From assembly GCF_907165205.1 (NCBI RefSeq), contig NC_058196.1, forward strand, positions 27,446,501 to 27,510,500: DNA of 64,000 nucleotides. Reading direction: 5' to 3'. This DNA comes from Coccinella septempunctata. Its lineage: Eukaryota > Arthropoda > Insecta > Coleoptera > Coccinellidae. Below the pieces are notes generated by a model, which had not been told where the DNA came from, did not search any database, and saw only the letters and a program-made list of their open reading frames with translations. The position numbers and the translations under genes were made by a program. Shown here in pieces: positions 1 through 10,930 of this stretch; the stretch's first letter is position 1, and the number at the start of each line of letters is the position of its first letter.

Positions 1-705
1 CTGAGATACAAACCCTAGAAGTTCGACAAAATTTCATTCAATTTCAAGTACGTTACTGTGGAAGGTGACTACGGCATTGCAAAAACGAAACAAATATAAA
101 CATATGGTTGGAAAATGAATGGTTCAGTACCAAGTTCTTCGAATTAGTTGCGTCAGGTCACTTTTGAAAGAAACATAATTGTTTTATCGTGCAATTCAGG
201 GTGAAAAAAAATGTAGAAAATCGAGGCAGTTTCTTGAAAGTGGTTAGGTTAGTTATGTTGAAAAAGTGCTATGATGTTTCCCCATTTCATCCCATTTTTA
301 CGACGATTGTTGAAATGTTCGAAAAAGAAGATTGTGATGCCCATTGTGAAGAAATTCGTGAATAATTTAGACGAATTTTATTGGTGATTTTGAAGTATTA
401 TTCTATTTTTTACACTTATGTCCTAAGGCTCTTCTGTCAGTTGGTATTAAAATGAGCCATTTCATAAAATTGGGTAAGTTACTAAAAATAATGAGAACAA
501 TTTGGAAATCCTAAGTTTCCATTTTCATTACCACGTAAATATCGAACGAGCCAATATCCTTAACGAAACCACATGGTCGAATCAGGAGATAAGCTTTTTC
601 CCACTGCTTTGGGATAACTCAGCTAACAAATGGTGTAGACTCGTATTCATTTTGACCAGTTCTACCTAATGTTAAAAAAAGCCTCACCTTCAAATACACC
701 CTGTA
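1..705 (+). repeat. Family D MITE, copy D2 (left end cut by window edge)
   Basis: This stretch aligns base for base over most of its length with 42700-43482, including the segments around GTGGAAGGTGACT and the 3' end GCCTCACCTTCAAATACACCCTGTA. It is a non-autonomous DNA element whose left terminus lies outside the window. No coding capacity is visible. It lies in abd-A intron 2 and directly abuts the family A copy that follows. Confidence 0.8.
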
Positions 706-1355
706 TAGGGCGAGTCTTTGACTCGTACAAATATTTTGACAGTAGATTCTTGAGGTCGAAAGAAACACTTCTTTCTTTTACAATTTTGTCCGAATCGGAT
801 CGGTTTGAAAGATATAGGCTGTTGAAACCATAAAAAAAAATTTCTCAAGAACTGTTCACTGGAATGAAATGAATTTCGGAACATAGTTTTTCATTTATTT
901 GATTAATCTTCTTCGAACACAAGATATCACCTACGTCTCCCAGTATTCTCATCAGGACTATTATGTACCATAAAAATAGCAAAAATTCAAAGAACCCAAC
1001 TCTTGAATCTAAGTTGAATGAATGAATATTTGAATGTTTTGTAAAATAAAAGTAGGTATTCTTCAGTTTCTCGTATAATGCGCCGTTTTCGAGTAATTTG
1101 ATGCTCGAAAAATAAAAAGTATCTGTGCGAAATTTGAAACATTGGGTACTTTGGCTGAATACAACTCTATTTCAAAGATCCATAGATGTTTAGTGTCACA
1201 GATTCAGCTAGTCATTCTCCGAAGGAAATGTTGTTTTTCCAGGGGTGGCACAGCTCATTATGAAAACTTAAAATGGCTATATCTTTTTAGCAGAGCCGAA
1301 TCGGAAAAAGAATCAAGAATCTACTGTTAAAATATTTGTATGAGCCATATCCTGT
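703..1355 (+). repeat. Family A MITE, copy A1
   Basis: The left end carries GAGTCTTTGACTCGTACAAA and the right end carries the inverted counterpart with TTTGTATGAGCCATATCCTG, so the element is bounded by long imperfect terminal inverted repeats. The interior matches copies at 32.5, 33.9 and 40.2 kb, including the block with the phrase CGTATAATGCGCCGTTTTCG. Short reading frames here are not shared between copies and are not genes. 1356-1560 is AT-rich and contains one more element-like start (ATACAGGGGGTGAGTC, about 1480). Confidence 0.8.
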
Positions 1356-1559
1356 ATGTCATACCGGAAAAGTTTTTCAAATCGTGGTACATCGACGGTT
1401 TTCTAATTTTGAACCGGTAAATTTGATTTATTCACCTTACTGTCATAAACATGGTCTTGTAATGCTCAGTATACAGGGGGTGAGTCTTAAATTCATAAAA
1501 TTACTTAGAAATAAACTAAGAACGGTATTGGAGTATCATTTCATGTTTTTAATTAGCCG

Positions 1560-2115
1560 GAGACCATCTTGAAGGCATACGAAGGCAGCGATAATCAGGA
1601 TTCCATCATCAGAAGAAGAGAGGCCAAACCGCCGAGCTTTCCGAGAATACGAAAACGCACAGAGGACGTACCTGAGAGACTCCGACTACGAAATCCTGAA
1701 ATCCAATACCGATAAGTTTCGCGTCGGACAGAGACGCACACACGGACGAGGAACGTTTCTCGAAATTCTGTTACGGCGTAGGAGGGACACGGACGGGGTT
1801 CGAAAAACAACGAAAAAAAGCCGTCGCTTGTCGCCCGTTGACAAACGATACGAGCTTAGTCTACGCCGTCGGATTTATGAGTTTCGTGGACAAAACATGT
1901 TTGGCCTTTTTAACTCTTTCGGAATTGATTGCGGCCGCTGGCCGGACGGTTCCACGACTGGTTTCTCGGACTGCGCCGTAATTCACGGAGCGCATTTTTT
2001 TTTCGGGTCGGCCGAGGTCACGGTCCGCCGACGTCGAAGAGACGACGTGGACTTTTGCGCTCGAAGATTACGCTTTCGCCTGATCAAAGTCGCTGATCTG
2101 ATTATTTTCCTTCCC
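1560..2115. other. CpG-rich single-copy block in abd-A intron 2, candidate regulatory DNA
   Basis: This block is clearly richer in G+C and CpG than its surroundings and does not match any other part of the window. The open frame at 1828-2124 shows no recognisable domain and no codon structure that I would trust. Its position inside a Hox gene intron makes an enhancer or silencer plausible, but that is inference only. Confidence 0.35.
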
Positions 2116-2150
2116 TTTCATTAAATCATGCTGGAAAAATTACTTCGAGA

Positions 2151-2425
2151 GGAGGAATTACCGCGGCAAGGAAGAATTACAGCGACAGTTAAGAATTACC
2201 GCGACAATGGAGTATTACCGCTATAATAAAGAAAATTCGACGTGTTGCACAAGTATTACAGTGGCGATGAAGCAAAATTGATGCGTAGACAATGAAGAAT
2301 TACCGCGAAAATGAAATATTACCGTTATAATAAAAAAATCGAGGTGTTAAAGAAATATTACAGAGGCGATGAAGCAGAATTACTTCTTTGACAAAAGAGA
2401 ATTACCGCGATAATTATGAATTACA
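2151..2425. repeat. Intronic minisatellite, ~103-bp period
   Basis: GAATTACCGCG recurs at 2155, 2193, 2297 and 2399. The units starting 2193 and 2297 also share the downstream phrases TATTACCG-TATAATAAA, ATATTACAG-GGCGATGAAGCA and a further GAATTA. Spacings of 104 and 102 bp define about two and a half diverged copies, preceded by a partial one. Confidence 0.75.
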
Positions 2426-2429
2426 GGCC

Positions 2430-4469
2430 ATTTTCGTTGTAACTTGGAAAAATGAGTGAGATCACTGAATTTGTAATAAAAGTAAGCGTTCAGTCTCCTA
2501 GAATAATCGAAATGATGAAATACTCGGATAATTCCCTCTGAAATCTAGGAAATGTTACTTGATTATCCTAACTTATGATATTCAACATCTGTCATAGTTT
2601 TGCAAGATCATTTTCGACGTACTTATCATCTACATATCTACCTATCAGAATAAGAGCTCAATTGTTTATAAGGAATTTCTCATAGGACCATAAGTTTACA
2701 TATAAAATAGATGTTCAGAACGATATTACAACATCATGACAGGAGATATATCGAAATGGAAGGAATTTTAATTGATTTCCGATGAAGAAATACGTAAATT
2801 GAACAAGTAGTCGAAGCAAGAATAGGAAAATAATAGAAAGCGGTTGTTCAATTAATGGAGAAGAAAGTGTTCCTGATAAAATATCAAAAAAATTATCGAT
2901 AATTTACACACTTAATCTCTCTAATCGAAAAGGACAAGTTTTTGTCTGTGACATTTAAACGATTAAATATTAATTTTAGAAAACAATAATTGTCTACAGT
3001 CCACGATCTTTCTAATTGATTTTTGTATTCTCATGCTCTTTCTGGCATTATATCGGAATTATGGTGTCTAACATTTGTTCGACAAATGAAGTTTCCCCGT
3101 AAAAATTTCAAGAGTATTGTTTTCAATAAAACACTGCCTATAAACCATTTTAGGAAAAAACATTTCACAAATTAAAAATATAGCGCAGTAGATATTTGGA
3201 AATGAATATTGTCTCCTCGTGATACCAATTTTAAATTACAATTATTTGATATTTCTTTTAGGGAAATATTAATTCTGATGTCTTCATGATATGATAATGA
3301 TAGATTCAAAGCGGTATTCTGTTATGAAACATTTTGTACAATTATACGTCCTTCGATGAGGAGAAAACAAATTTAGGTCGAAATGAGAACTTTGTTCCAG
3401 ATAACAGGTCCATAATTCATGAATTGCACATCAGTCCGAATTTCAAACTATTGATTTTCGGGAATTGAGAATCGGAAAAATTTCATTTGAAATCGTGGAC
3501 TTGTTTGGCAGTTCAAAACAATTCGTATTAAGGGAAATCTATCTGATTATTCCTTGTTCTTAATTCCTTTGAAAATTTAATTCTTCTCAGAACACTTATT
3601 TCGAATAAGATAATAATTCCCAACAAAATTCACAAATTTTTGTATTCTTCGTTTTAGTAACATTGTTGTTCCCCTGAAATAAGTTTCAATTCCATTCAAT
3701 ATGAAATTGCTAGATATAGAAAGAGCTATTTCTTTACGTTTCAATTCCACTTCAACAATAAAAATTATTGGCGGACTTTTATTGGGTTAGGATTACCGTA
3801 AAAATAATTTTAACTGGGAGGATTTCTCAGCTCTTATTTAAATATTCTAATTATATTGAAATTTCGAGTATTCTCATCAATATATACGGAACCTAACAAC
3901 GAAAAGGCTTGAGAAACAGTCCTAGATGATAAACCACACACGTTGGTTTGTTGCACTTTCAGATTAGAATGAAAAATTACGTTCAAGATAAGCTAGATAA
4001 ACAGCCAACATCGACACTTTCAGCTGAAAACAAAATAATAAAAATTGATAACAATGACCCATTCAAATGTTTCAAGATATCAAACCCGAAGCAAGACTGT
4101 TAGAGGAACGTGTAATATTTTCTGCTTTATTCCTCTAGATTAAACGATCGATAGGACGTTGAGATTAATCTAGTAGGACATTAATTTCGAGATCAAACGA
4201 TAGTCTCTGTATCGATCATTTCCACGCTGTCCTTGATGTAAACAACGTTTAATCAACCGTCCTCACTAATTACGTTTGGATGTAAATAGCAAAAGGAAGT
4301 AATAAATAAATAAAGTAGAACTTCGGTCGCAATCTAGAAAGCGGATCGATTACTTTGGATCGATGGGAAAATCATCGGCGGATTCAGTCCCTTGGTCGGC
4401 AATAATTCAGCATCGTTAAACTTAATAAATAAGAAAAAATAAAGGAAAAATATGTACCATTGTACTCAC
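2430..4469. other. AT-rich remainder of abd-A intron 2
   Basis: I see no gene, RNA or repeat family here. I looked on the minus strand for the homeodomain recognition helix (the WFQNRRMK coding pattern) throughout 1-4469 and did not find it, so intron 2 runs off the left edge and is longer than about 4.4 kb. Homeodomain-type TAAT cores are frequent but not informative at this base composition. Confidence 0.5.
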
Positions 4470-4502
4470 CACAGACCACTCGATCGAACGGGCTCATCCA
4501 GT
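4470..4502 (-). CDS. abd-A: abd-A microexon 2 (33 nt)
   Basis: On the minus strand this reads, after an AG acceptor (ATTTCCAG at 4510-4503), two bases that complete the Asp codon opened by exon 1, then W M S P F D R V V C, then a single G before a strong donor (GTGAGTA). Phase matches exon 1 exactly (1 nt carried in, 1 nt carried out). The peptide WM-SPFDRVVCG is the linker known between the YPWM motif and the homeodomain in insect abd-A. A CTAAT branch-like sequence lies shortly upstream of the acceptor. The next exon should begin with two bases completing Gly and contain the homeobox; it is not in the window. Confidence 0.93.
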
Positions 4503-5130
4503 CTGGAAATAAAACGGCAAATTAGGCTCGAAAACAATTCAATCGTCACATCGGATGTTTCTATTATTCCCTATTGCCGATATAAACCATACAAGACGGT
4601 TTAATTCGGTTTAATGCGGACATAAATGACAATGCAATTGTGATTACAGGCAGTTAAGAGTGTTGTTTTATTGCCGTTTTTATTGCCGCGACCACAAAGT
4701 ACGGCCGTTAAACCCATGTTTATTGACTTTTTAGGACGGAAGAAATCTCGACAATCGCCAACAGGTGATCGGCGGCCGACGGCGCGTGGCCGAGACGCTT
4801 CCGTCGGATCGGAGAGGCCTAGGACGCCCGCCGTCGTCGCAGTAAAATTTTTACGACATGGTAAACAATGACTAATTGTTTATTGCCACCGGTTGATGGT
4901 TTATTAGGGAATTGGCATAAACGGCGTTTACGCCGCGTTTAACTGGAGGTTTCAGGTAAACCGCCGAATGTTCCAGGGGAAGTTTTGGTGGTATTTAGAG
5001 GGTGCAAATGATGTTACCGAGTTAGATTAAGTGGTTTTTGATCGTTTTACGTCGAAAAATCGACGCGGAATGGAGGAAAAATAGTTTAAAATAGTTGTCG
5101 GCGGTTTGGGTAGATAAAAGGCGGACTCAC
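4503..5130 (-). other. abd-A intron 1 (628 bp), with GC-rich core
   Basis: The intron is bounded by GTGAGT (5130-5125) and TTTCCAG (4509-4503). Its middle (about 4660-4960) is GC-rich and carries TTTTTATTGCC, TTTTTACGAC and repeated CGGCGTTTACGCCGCG-like sequence, which resemble posterior Hox or Caudal sites and could be a short intronic regulatory element. If the intron is retained, the exon 1 frame continues about 34 codons to a stop at 5027. Confidence 0.8.
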
Positions 5131-5770
5131 CTGTGATTGACATCCAGGGATACCTCGGTATGTCCGGTATCGGCTGTCCGCCGGGGGCCGTGGGTTGGCT
5201 GCAGGAGTTCAGCGGGTCCACCACGGCGCTGGCGGCCTGGTGGTAGAATTGGGCCGCTATGGAGGCGGAAGCGGCGCTTACGGAACTGGCGGCGGACACG
5301 GCCACGCCGTTCTGGTGGTGATGGCCGAGGGTGTAGTTCACCATCGAGTCCGTCGGTGCCACGTTGCCCGCCAGGCCGGCCGTGTACCTGCAGGACTTGT
5401 CGTTGGCGGCGTCGACGGCCGCCGCGGCCGCGAGGGCCGCCGTGCTGGCGGAGGTCGAGAAGGCGCCCGGCACCATGGACCCGGTGGCGGCGGCGTTGAA
5501 GGCCGCCGCGGCCACGGCCTGTTGCTGATGGTGGTGGTGTGCGGCGGCCGAAACGTAGGGGTACATCCTGGATGCCGGCGACGTGGAGGAGGCGCTGCTG
5601 GAGGAGTGCTGCGGGGACGATCCCGCGGGAGAGGCCGAAGAGCTGTAGTTGACGGCTGATGCGAGACTGGCCTCGATGGCGGTGCTTGATGGGTTGCTGA
5701 ACAATTGCTGATGATGGAACTGCTGATGATACTTTGGTAGCATACTATCGATGATGAATTTGGAACTCAT
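5131..5770 (-). CDS. abd-A: abdominal-A Hox protein, exon 1 (N-terminal half)
   Basis: This encodes residues 1-213 of the Hox transcription factor that specifies abdominal segment identity in insects, acting in the nucleus. Visible features: SSKFIIDSMLPKY at residues 2-14, typical of insect abd-A; Ser-rich stretch 43-65; MYPYVS at 69-74; His/Gln and Ala runs 75-120; DKSCRYT at 124-130; QFYHQ at 174-178; and IPRYPWMSIT at 204-213 with the Exd/Pbx-binding core YPWM at 207-210. The exon ends in CAG|GTGAGT, one base into an Asp codon. I chose the ATG at 5770 because the family starts MSSKF; another in-frame ATG lies nine bases upstream (5779), and the frame closes upstream with TGA at 5803-5801. 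The homeodomain is encoded further on, outside the window. Low-complexity Ala/His/Ser content explains the long overlapping frames on the plus strand. Confidence 0.95.
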
Positions 5771-6400
5771 CGCTAACATGCAGGGTTCCACGTACGACGG
5801 TCACCACAACGCGCACTTATCATAGTCTACAAGTGGCAACTATTGAAGGTTACAGTTAGCACCACACGTTTTTACGATCGCGCACCAGTTAAGAGCTATA
5901 CGTAACGGCGTCGTTTACCCTATGCAGAGTATCTTACGCGTCCTTCTCCTCTACTTCTTCGAATCCTTTATGACCCATGTATGTTCAGTCTATAGCCCTC
6001 TATGCCTTATCCACGGTACTAGAACGGTTATGGCGCCCCTCCACGACAGCGCCAATCGGAGCAGGTGCGGACGGGGACCAATGGCTGCCCTCGCCGCGCT
6101 TTCCAGTGTGACACGATAGCATGCCCGAGTCACGAGTCGATACTTTTGCCACGCCAAGAGAGGATCTGGCGGACGTTCATGGGATCGCTACGGCGAGAGA
6201 ATAGAACGGTCGGGACGGGGAATCGTCCGCTGCTTGTGCAGCAGCATCGGCACGGTACCGGGCGAAGAGGAAGAATGTACAATGTCGAATCGCGTAGCGC
6301 AAACGATGTTTACATTGCTCCCCGTTCGATAACAACGTTTGCATTTGTCTATAACCATAAACATAATAGAGAACTGTGGTTCTAAAATTACTCACAACAT
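5771..6400 (-). promoter_or_regulatory. abd-A 5' leader and proximal upstream region
   Basis: This GC-richer single-copy stretch lies immediately 5' of the abd-A start codon, so it should hold the 5' UTR and possibly the core promoter. An in-frame TGA at 5803-5801 ends the reading frame upstream. A TTTTTACGATC posterior Hox/Caudal-like site lies at about 5869. I cannot place a transcription start, TATA box or leader intron with confidence. Open frames here have no recognisable domain. Confidence 0.5.
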
Positions 6401-7140
6401 AGTTGTCAGTATTTTTGAAGCAGCTTTAACGAAAATGGTACATATTAAGGCTAAACATCAATATTTAATCAACATTTGATTCAACAGTTAAACTTATTAA
6501 TGAATATACAAACTTAGAGACAGACTTAAAGATATGAGATATTCCTGTGAGGTTTCAATAAAAGGCGACATGAAATTAATTACCTATAATAATTCAGTAA
6601 ATACGATATGAAAAGATGATTTAAATAAAATAAAGTAATTTAGTTTTTCAATCAGGTCGTTTTTCATCAAATAAACACAGTGGTGATTCACCCAGCTATT
6701 GCTATAAATCTATTTCTACTATAATTATGAGTGAATTCTTCATTAAAGTATATAACAAAAAGGAGCAACAATAGATCTCAATCAATCGAATCTCCATCAG
6801 TAGTACGGATTCTGTACATCCTGAATTACATAACAAAATACAGGAAAAAAATGTCGTTTTCATATTATTCTTCAAGGAAAATTATCAAATGGATGTTTCA
6901 GGTTATAACAAATTAAGAGTTGGCAAATCGATAGAAACATTTGAGCTAATTGTTGTTTCATTCACATTATGAACATCAATTTTTGTTTAAATGAAACTAG
7001 TTTCGATAGTAGGTACCTACTTTTCAATGTGATATAGGTACTTACCTAATGGATCATTCTGTATAGGTAAAAAAGTTTGCGAGTGTACCTTTTTAATTTT
7101 TGAGTACCTATACATCATTTATTGCTTTCATCCTCAGTTT
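6400..7140. other. AT-rich upstream DNA, nothing recognised
   Basis: No gene, RNA or repeat family was recognised. Short open frames are scattered on both strands, as expected by chance. Confidence 0.4.
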
Positions 7141-7146
7141 TATATA

Positions 7147-7745
7147 TACAGGGTGTAAATAAATAGTTTCGAAAAAATGTAGGGTGTAATTCCTCGTCAA
7201 AAAATAGTGTGGGGTTTTTATATGAAATTTGTTTTCGAGCAGCCAATGCTTAGCTTCTCAGATAAAAGGAATAATATTGAGTATTCTTAAAGAGCGAGGA
7301 GGCAATCAATATAAAATTTGTTGGAATCCCCAATAATTGCATAGGGTACAGAAAGCCACCCCAAAAAATTTGTTCCACCTATGTACCTATTGATAACTTT
7401 TTACCGAGAGATTACAAGAGACCTTATTAGATCGAAATAGATCACTATCAAAAATTGAATTTTCAACGGTATAATATTAATGGGGAAAAAGTTACTTGCG
7501 CAACGAATTTTAAGGGTGGCTTTTCTACTCTTTGCAATTATAGGGGAACTCCACCTAATTTTTTTATTGTCTTCTCTTCTCCATGAAATGTCTGCTAAAT
7601 TTTCTGTCAGTTTTCTAATTTTGCAGAAAAAAAAGCTATTCAAGTGCCATCTTTCGGAAATCAGAAGCTGTATCTAAGTAGGGTCTGCTCAAAAAAAAAG
7701 TTTAGATGTTACACCCCCTTTTTATGGCAAGGAATCACACTCTTC
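7147..7745 (+). repeat. Family H element fragment (TA-CAGGGTGTAAAT start)
   Basis: TACAGGGTGTAAATAAATAG followed by a GGGTG-AATTCCTCGTC phrase matches starts at 12092, 45304 and 62178. Near 7715 the inverted counterpart (ACACCCCC, then GGCAAGGAATCAC) may mark the other end. Degenerate, no coding sequence. Confidence 0.5.
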
Positions 7746-8279
7746 TATTATTTACACTTTGCACATTAATTTTTATAGAACAGAGAATTCCAGCAGAGAA
7801 CATATTATTTTTCGTGCCATATTTCACGAAAATAATGAATTCCCAATGAGAACCATAGATTGCCTTGCAAAAAATCACCACCCATAAACGGCCAAGAAAA
7901 TTCAGAGATGAAATGTAGAAGACGAAGGTCAAATATCCACAAAGAATCACTCACCGTCGAATAATTAAGATGATATCCCCTTTTCAGAGATATCATGTAT
8001 GAGTACAAGATGACGATGAGTAATATTTTAATCAAACTAAAAAACATAAAAATAAAATTATAAGTAGCCGAACGAAAGTTAAAAACTACCAGTAAAAACA
8101 AGGAAATCACCGATAGGAAATGATTTATCCTTTCCTGAAACGAAAGATGACAACAAAAAACTCATCACCGAAGCAGAACCCCGCTCTCCTTGGAGTTCCG
8201 TCGAAAATTCGGAGTAAATAGATCCATTTACGTGGAAATGGCCAAGTGGCATCATCACAGTGCAAATGACCTCTAAACA

Positions 8280-8560
8280 ATCCATAATCTTGCAACGATG
8301 TCATCTACACATGCCGTTACAGTGATTTGGTGCGTCTGTCGACGAAAGGTCCCCTACATTGTCGTGCACCATCCTGACAAACGGCCTTGTACGGACAGGG
8401 CCGCATCAGGATGGTTTGTCGCGACCGCGCAGAGGTGGGCTCTGCCGACGAGGCAAAATATTGAGAATGGGGGAATATTATAGGAGAACTACGATCTGTT
8501 CGGTAATGTACCAGGTGGGTACCTGACCAGTTCACGTATAAGTATAATAGGAGCGAGTTC
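8280..8560. other. GC-richer single-copy block with a hairpin
   Basis: The block contains a perfect 9-bp stem CCATCCTGA (8369-8377) / TCAGGATGG (8406-8414), with a nested 5-bp stem CGGCC (8382-8386) / GGCCG (8399-8403). No protein gene is evident. It could be regulatory DNA about 2.6 kb upstream of abd-A. Confidence 0.35.
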
Positions 8561-9290
8561 CATTAATCGAACAAAACGAAATTTATGAAAAAATATTCTC
8601 AATTCTTACCTGATCTCATTTCAAATCCACAGTCCATCAAGTTGCACCCACTTTCTTGTTTGGAATCTAAAAACAAATTGTATGGTCAAACATTGTTTTA
8701 ACGACTACTTAAAATTTAAATAGTTTATTGGTATCTCAAGTGAAAACTTTATTGGGCAATAGCATTGCTCTTTGTGCTCCCTACTGACCCATAGACCGCC
8801 TAATCTAACTGTGTGTTCTCATTTCGATGATACTTTGTTAAATGAAGAATAGACTTCCTTGTCATTTTAGAATTGGTCCTCATAATTCCTTGAAGGAAGA
8901 AAAACGAAAGAGGCAAAAGAAATCTGGGGCTAATTTTTTCTTAAAATTCCAGCTATAATTTGGACAGTTCTTCGTCGATGTTTGATTTTTGCCAGTGGTG
9001 TGAAACACCATCCTAAATCTTTACGTAAATGGCGCAGTGTATTTTTTTAAGCTCTCGTTGTTCTACAGGGTGTGAACATAGAGAAGTCAATAATTTAAGT
9101 TTTTTGGCACTAGACAATGGTTTATATCTCGGGCTGAAAATCCAGTATCACCAAAGTTACAAGTATAACTGCTCAAACTTGGGCAATTTTTCAGCTATGC
9201 CACTTCACTAGGCTGCTCAGTTTCTTGTGTAATGTTATTTCATCTATCGAATAACTTCCTCCGTCCTGAAAATTTATTGAATCCGCACTC
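8560..9290. other. AT-rich spacer with one element-like terminus
   Basis: CTACAGGGTGTGAACATAG at about 9064 resembles the termini of the CAGGGTG element group, but no second end is visible. Nothing else was recognised. Confidence 0.3.
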
Positions 9291-9990
9291 TAGATGAGCT
9301 TTGACAGGGCACGCTTTACCCAGCCTGTTTCCGGATTTCCAACCCGATCAACAACAATCATCCAGGCTTGAAAACAACCCCAACGCCGTACCTACCCCCA
9401 GATCCATCACCGCCAGACACCGCTTCAAGACATCCGTCTAAAGACAATAAGCAGCCGTAGGTCTATAGTTTGTCAGAACAACCCATTACCATAAAGGCGA
9501 TTTCCTGACGCACGGGATGACAAATTGGCCGTCTGTACGGCCTAAACAAGTGAGAAATCATAAAATCGACCGTAATGACGGAATCGTGTCAACCCCCCGG
9601 GATTTATGGGGAGGGGGAGAGACGACGACGCGACCATAACCGACCGTTTTGCGAATGGCGAACGAGTTGTCGGATTGACAACGACGTCGATTACGGGGTG
9701 GGGTTTTGAAGAGGGGGCAGTTTTCGTTATTGTTTTATTGTGTGCGATTTTGTTGTTAGGAATGTGGGGGCAATTTGGGTTATGGGCTCGTCTGATTGTT
9801 CTTGCGGAAAATCGAGATGCCATAAAAAGAATCATCACCAGCGCTAAACGTAATGTGATGTCAGTGGGGACTGACAAATCAATGATAAGGAGGAAAACCA
9901 ATTGGACGCCGAACAGAGATGAATAACAACCTCTCATCCACGACCGTTGCATAAAGTGATCATAATTCATCGATTCTTTCAACCACTGGC
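9290..9990. other. GC-richer single-copy block, candidate cis-regulatory
   Basis: This block shows no match elsewhere in the window. Overlapping open frames on both strands (9606-9926 and 9542-9982) share the same bases and show no known domain, so I do not call a gene. TTTTATTG and TTTTGCGAATGG-like sequences are present. Confidence 0.3.
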
Positions 9991-10149
9991 CAGTGTCAGC
10001 TCGTGGTCATTTGATCTAAGGTCAATGAAGTACATAGTTTCCAAAATTCGAGTATACCAACAAGCCCTTGAATTCTAATTGAAATCAAGGCGAAGTCCTT
10101 GTGAAAATCATCATTCTCGGAGAACGAACATAATCTAACTAGACACGAG

Positions 10150-10930
10150 AGTATTAATTGATAGCTCAGCCTCCCTTGCTTCCTTCAACGAGCCAGCCCT
10201 GCTTTCAACAATTTGGTGGGAATTCAAGAATATCAAGAGCTAAGTGTATGAGGATTACTGTTGGATTAATAGAGTCAGTATTCATCATCAATTTTTGTCC
10301 AGTTTTATTTTTTTTTCTAGTCCCAAGACTTCGACAGTTTGTTTAAAGCAAATAAAGTTTTATGGTTCGTATAATGAACAAAGAATCCCACATCTATTGT
10401 CATTTTCTTCCACAATGAAGTTGATCCTGAATTTCTTCCCACGAAATATCCTATATTTCCTCCAGTTACACCCTTTCTTTGTACCACCATGTTAAACAGA
10501 AATCAGGTTACCCTGATTCAAGCAATTATACCAACCCTCTCCTCTCCTATCAACCACATTGTCCACCGGAGCACCAGAACTCCCCTTTCCCATAACATCA
10601 TCCCAAAAAAAAAAAAATGTATGAAGGCATCCCGGCGCCCAGACTGGCAAGACAACGATCTCCGAAGGGGCCTTCGACCTACACGAACCGTAAATTCTCC
10701 TTTTCCCCTTCTCCCGATTCTCCTGTCGCCGATTACACACACTGACCAGATGATGTCGACCCCGATTGTGATCTACAACGTGCTGCAGATTGAGCCGCAT
10801 CGGCAGTTCTCATTTTTCGCCCTCTAATGCGATTTTCGACGCCCCGGCACTGCATCCCCGTGAGGGCGTTAAGGGTGTCAGCACATAATGATGCTTTTAA
10901 GAAAAAAATGTAGGAAAAAACACCCATCTT
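10150..10930. other. Mixed single-copy block, candidate cis-regulatory
   Basis: Pyrimidine-rich plus strand with a 13-A tract near 10605-10617. Open frames on both strands overlap heavily and carry no recognisable domain. No repeat match. Confidence 0.3.

Noticed and set aside
1460..1490. CTCAGTATACAG as part of mir-iab-4
   Set aside because: Only the short CAGTATAC core matches; the context is an element terminus (ATACAGGGGGTGAG).
5137..5659. Long plus-strand open frames over abd-A exon 1
   Set aside because: They are antisense shadows of the GC-rich Ala/His/Ser codons of abd-A and consist of low-complexity Arg/Gly runs.
5771..5791. abd-A start at 5791
   Set aside because: The codon at 5791-5789 is GTG, not ATG. 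The first ATG in frame is 5779, and the family start MSSKF is at 5770.
8361..8420. miRNA precursor
   Set aside because: The stem is too short, with a large internal loop, and does not match the iab-4 mature sequence.
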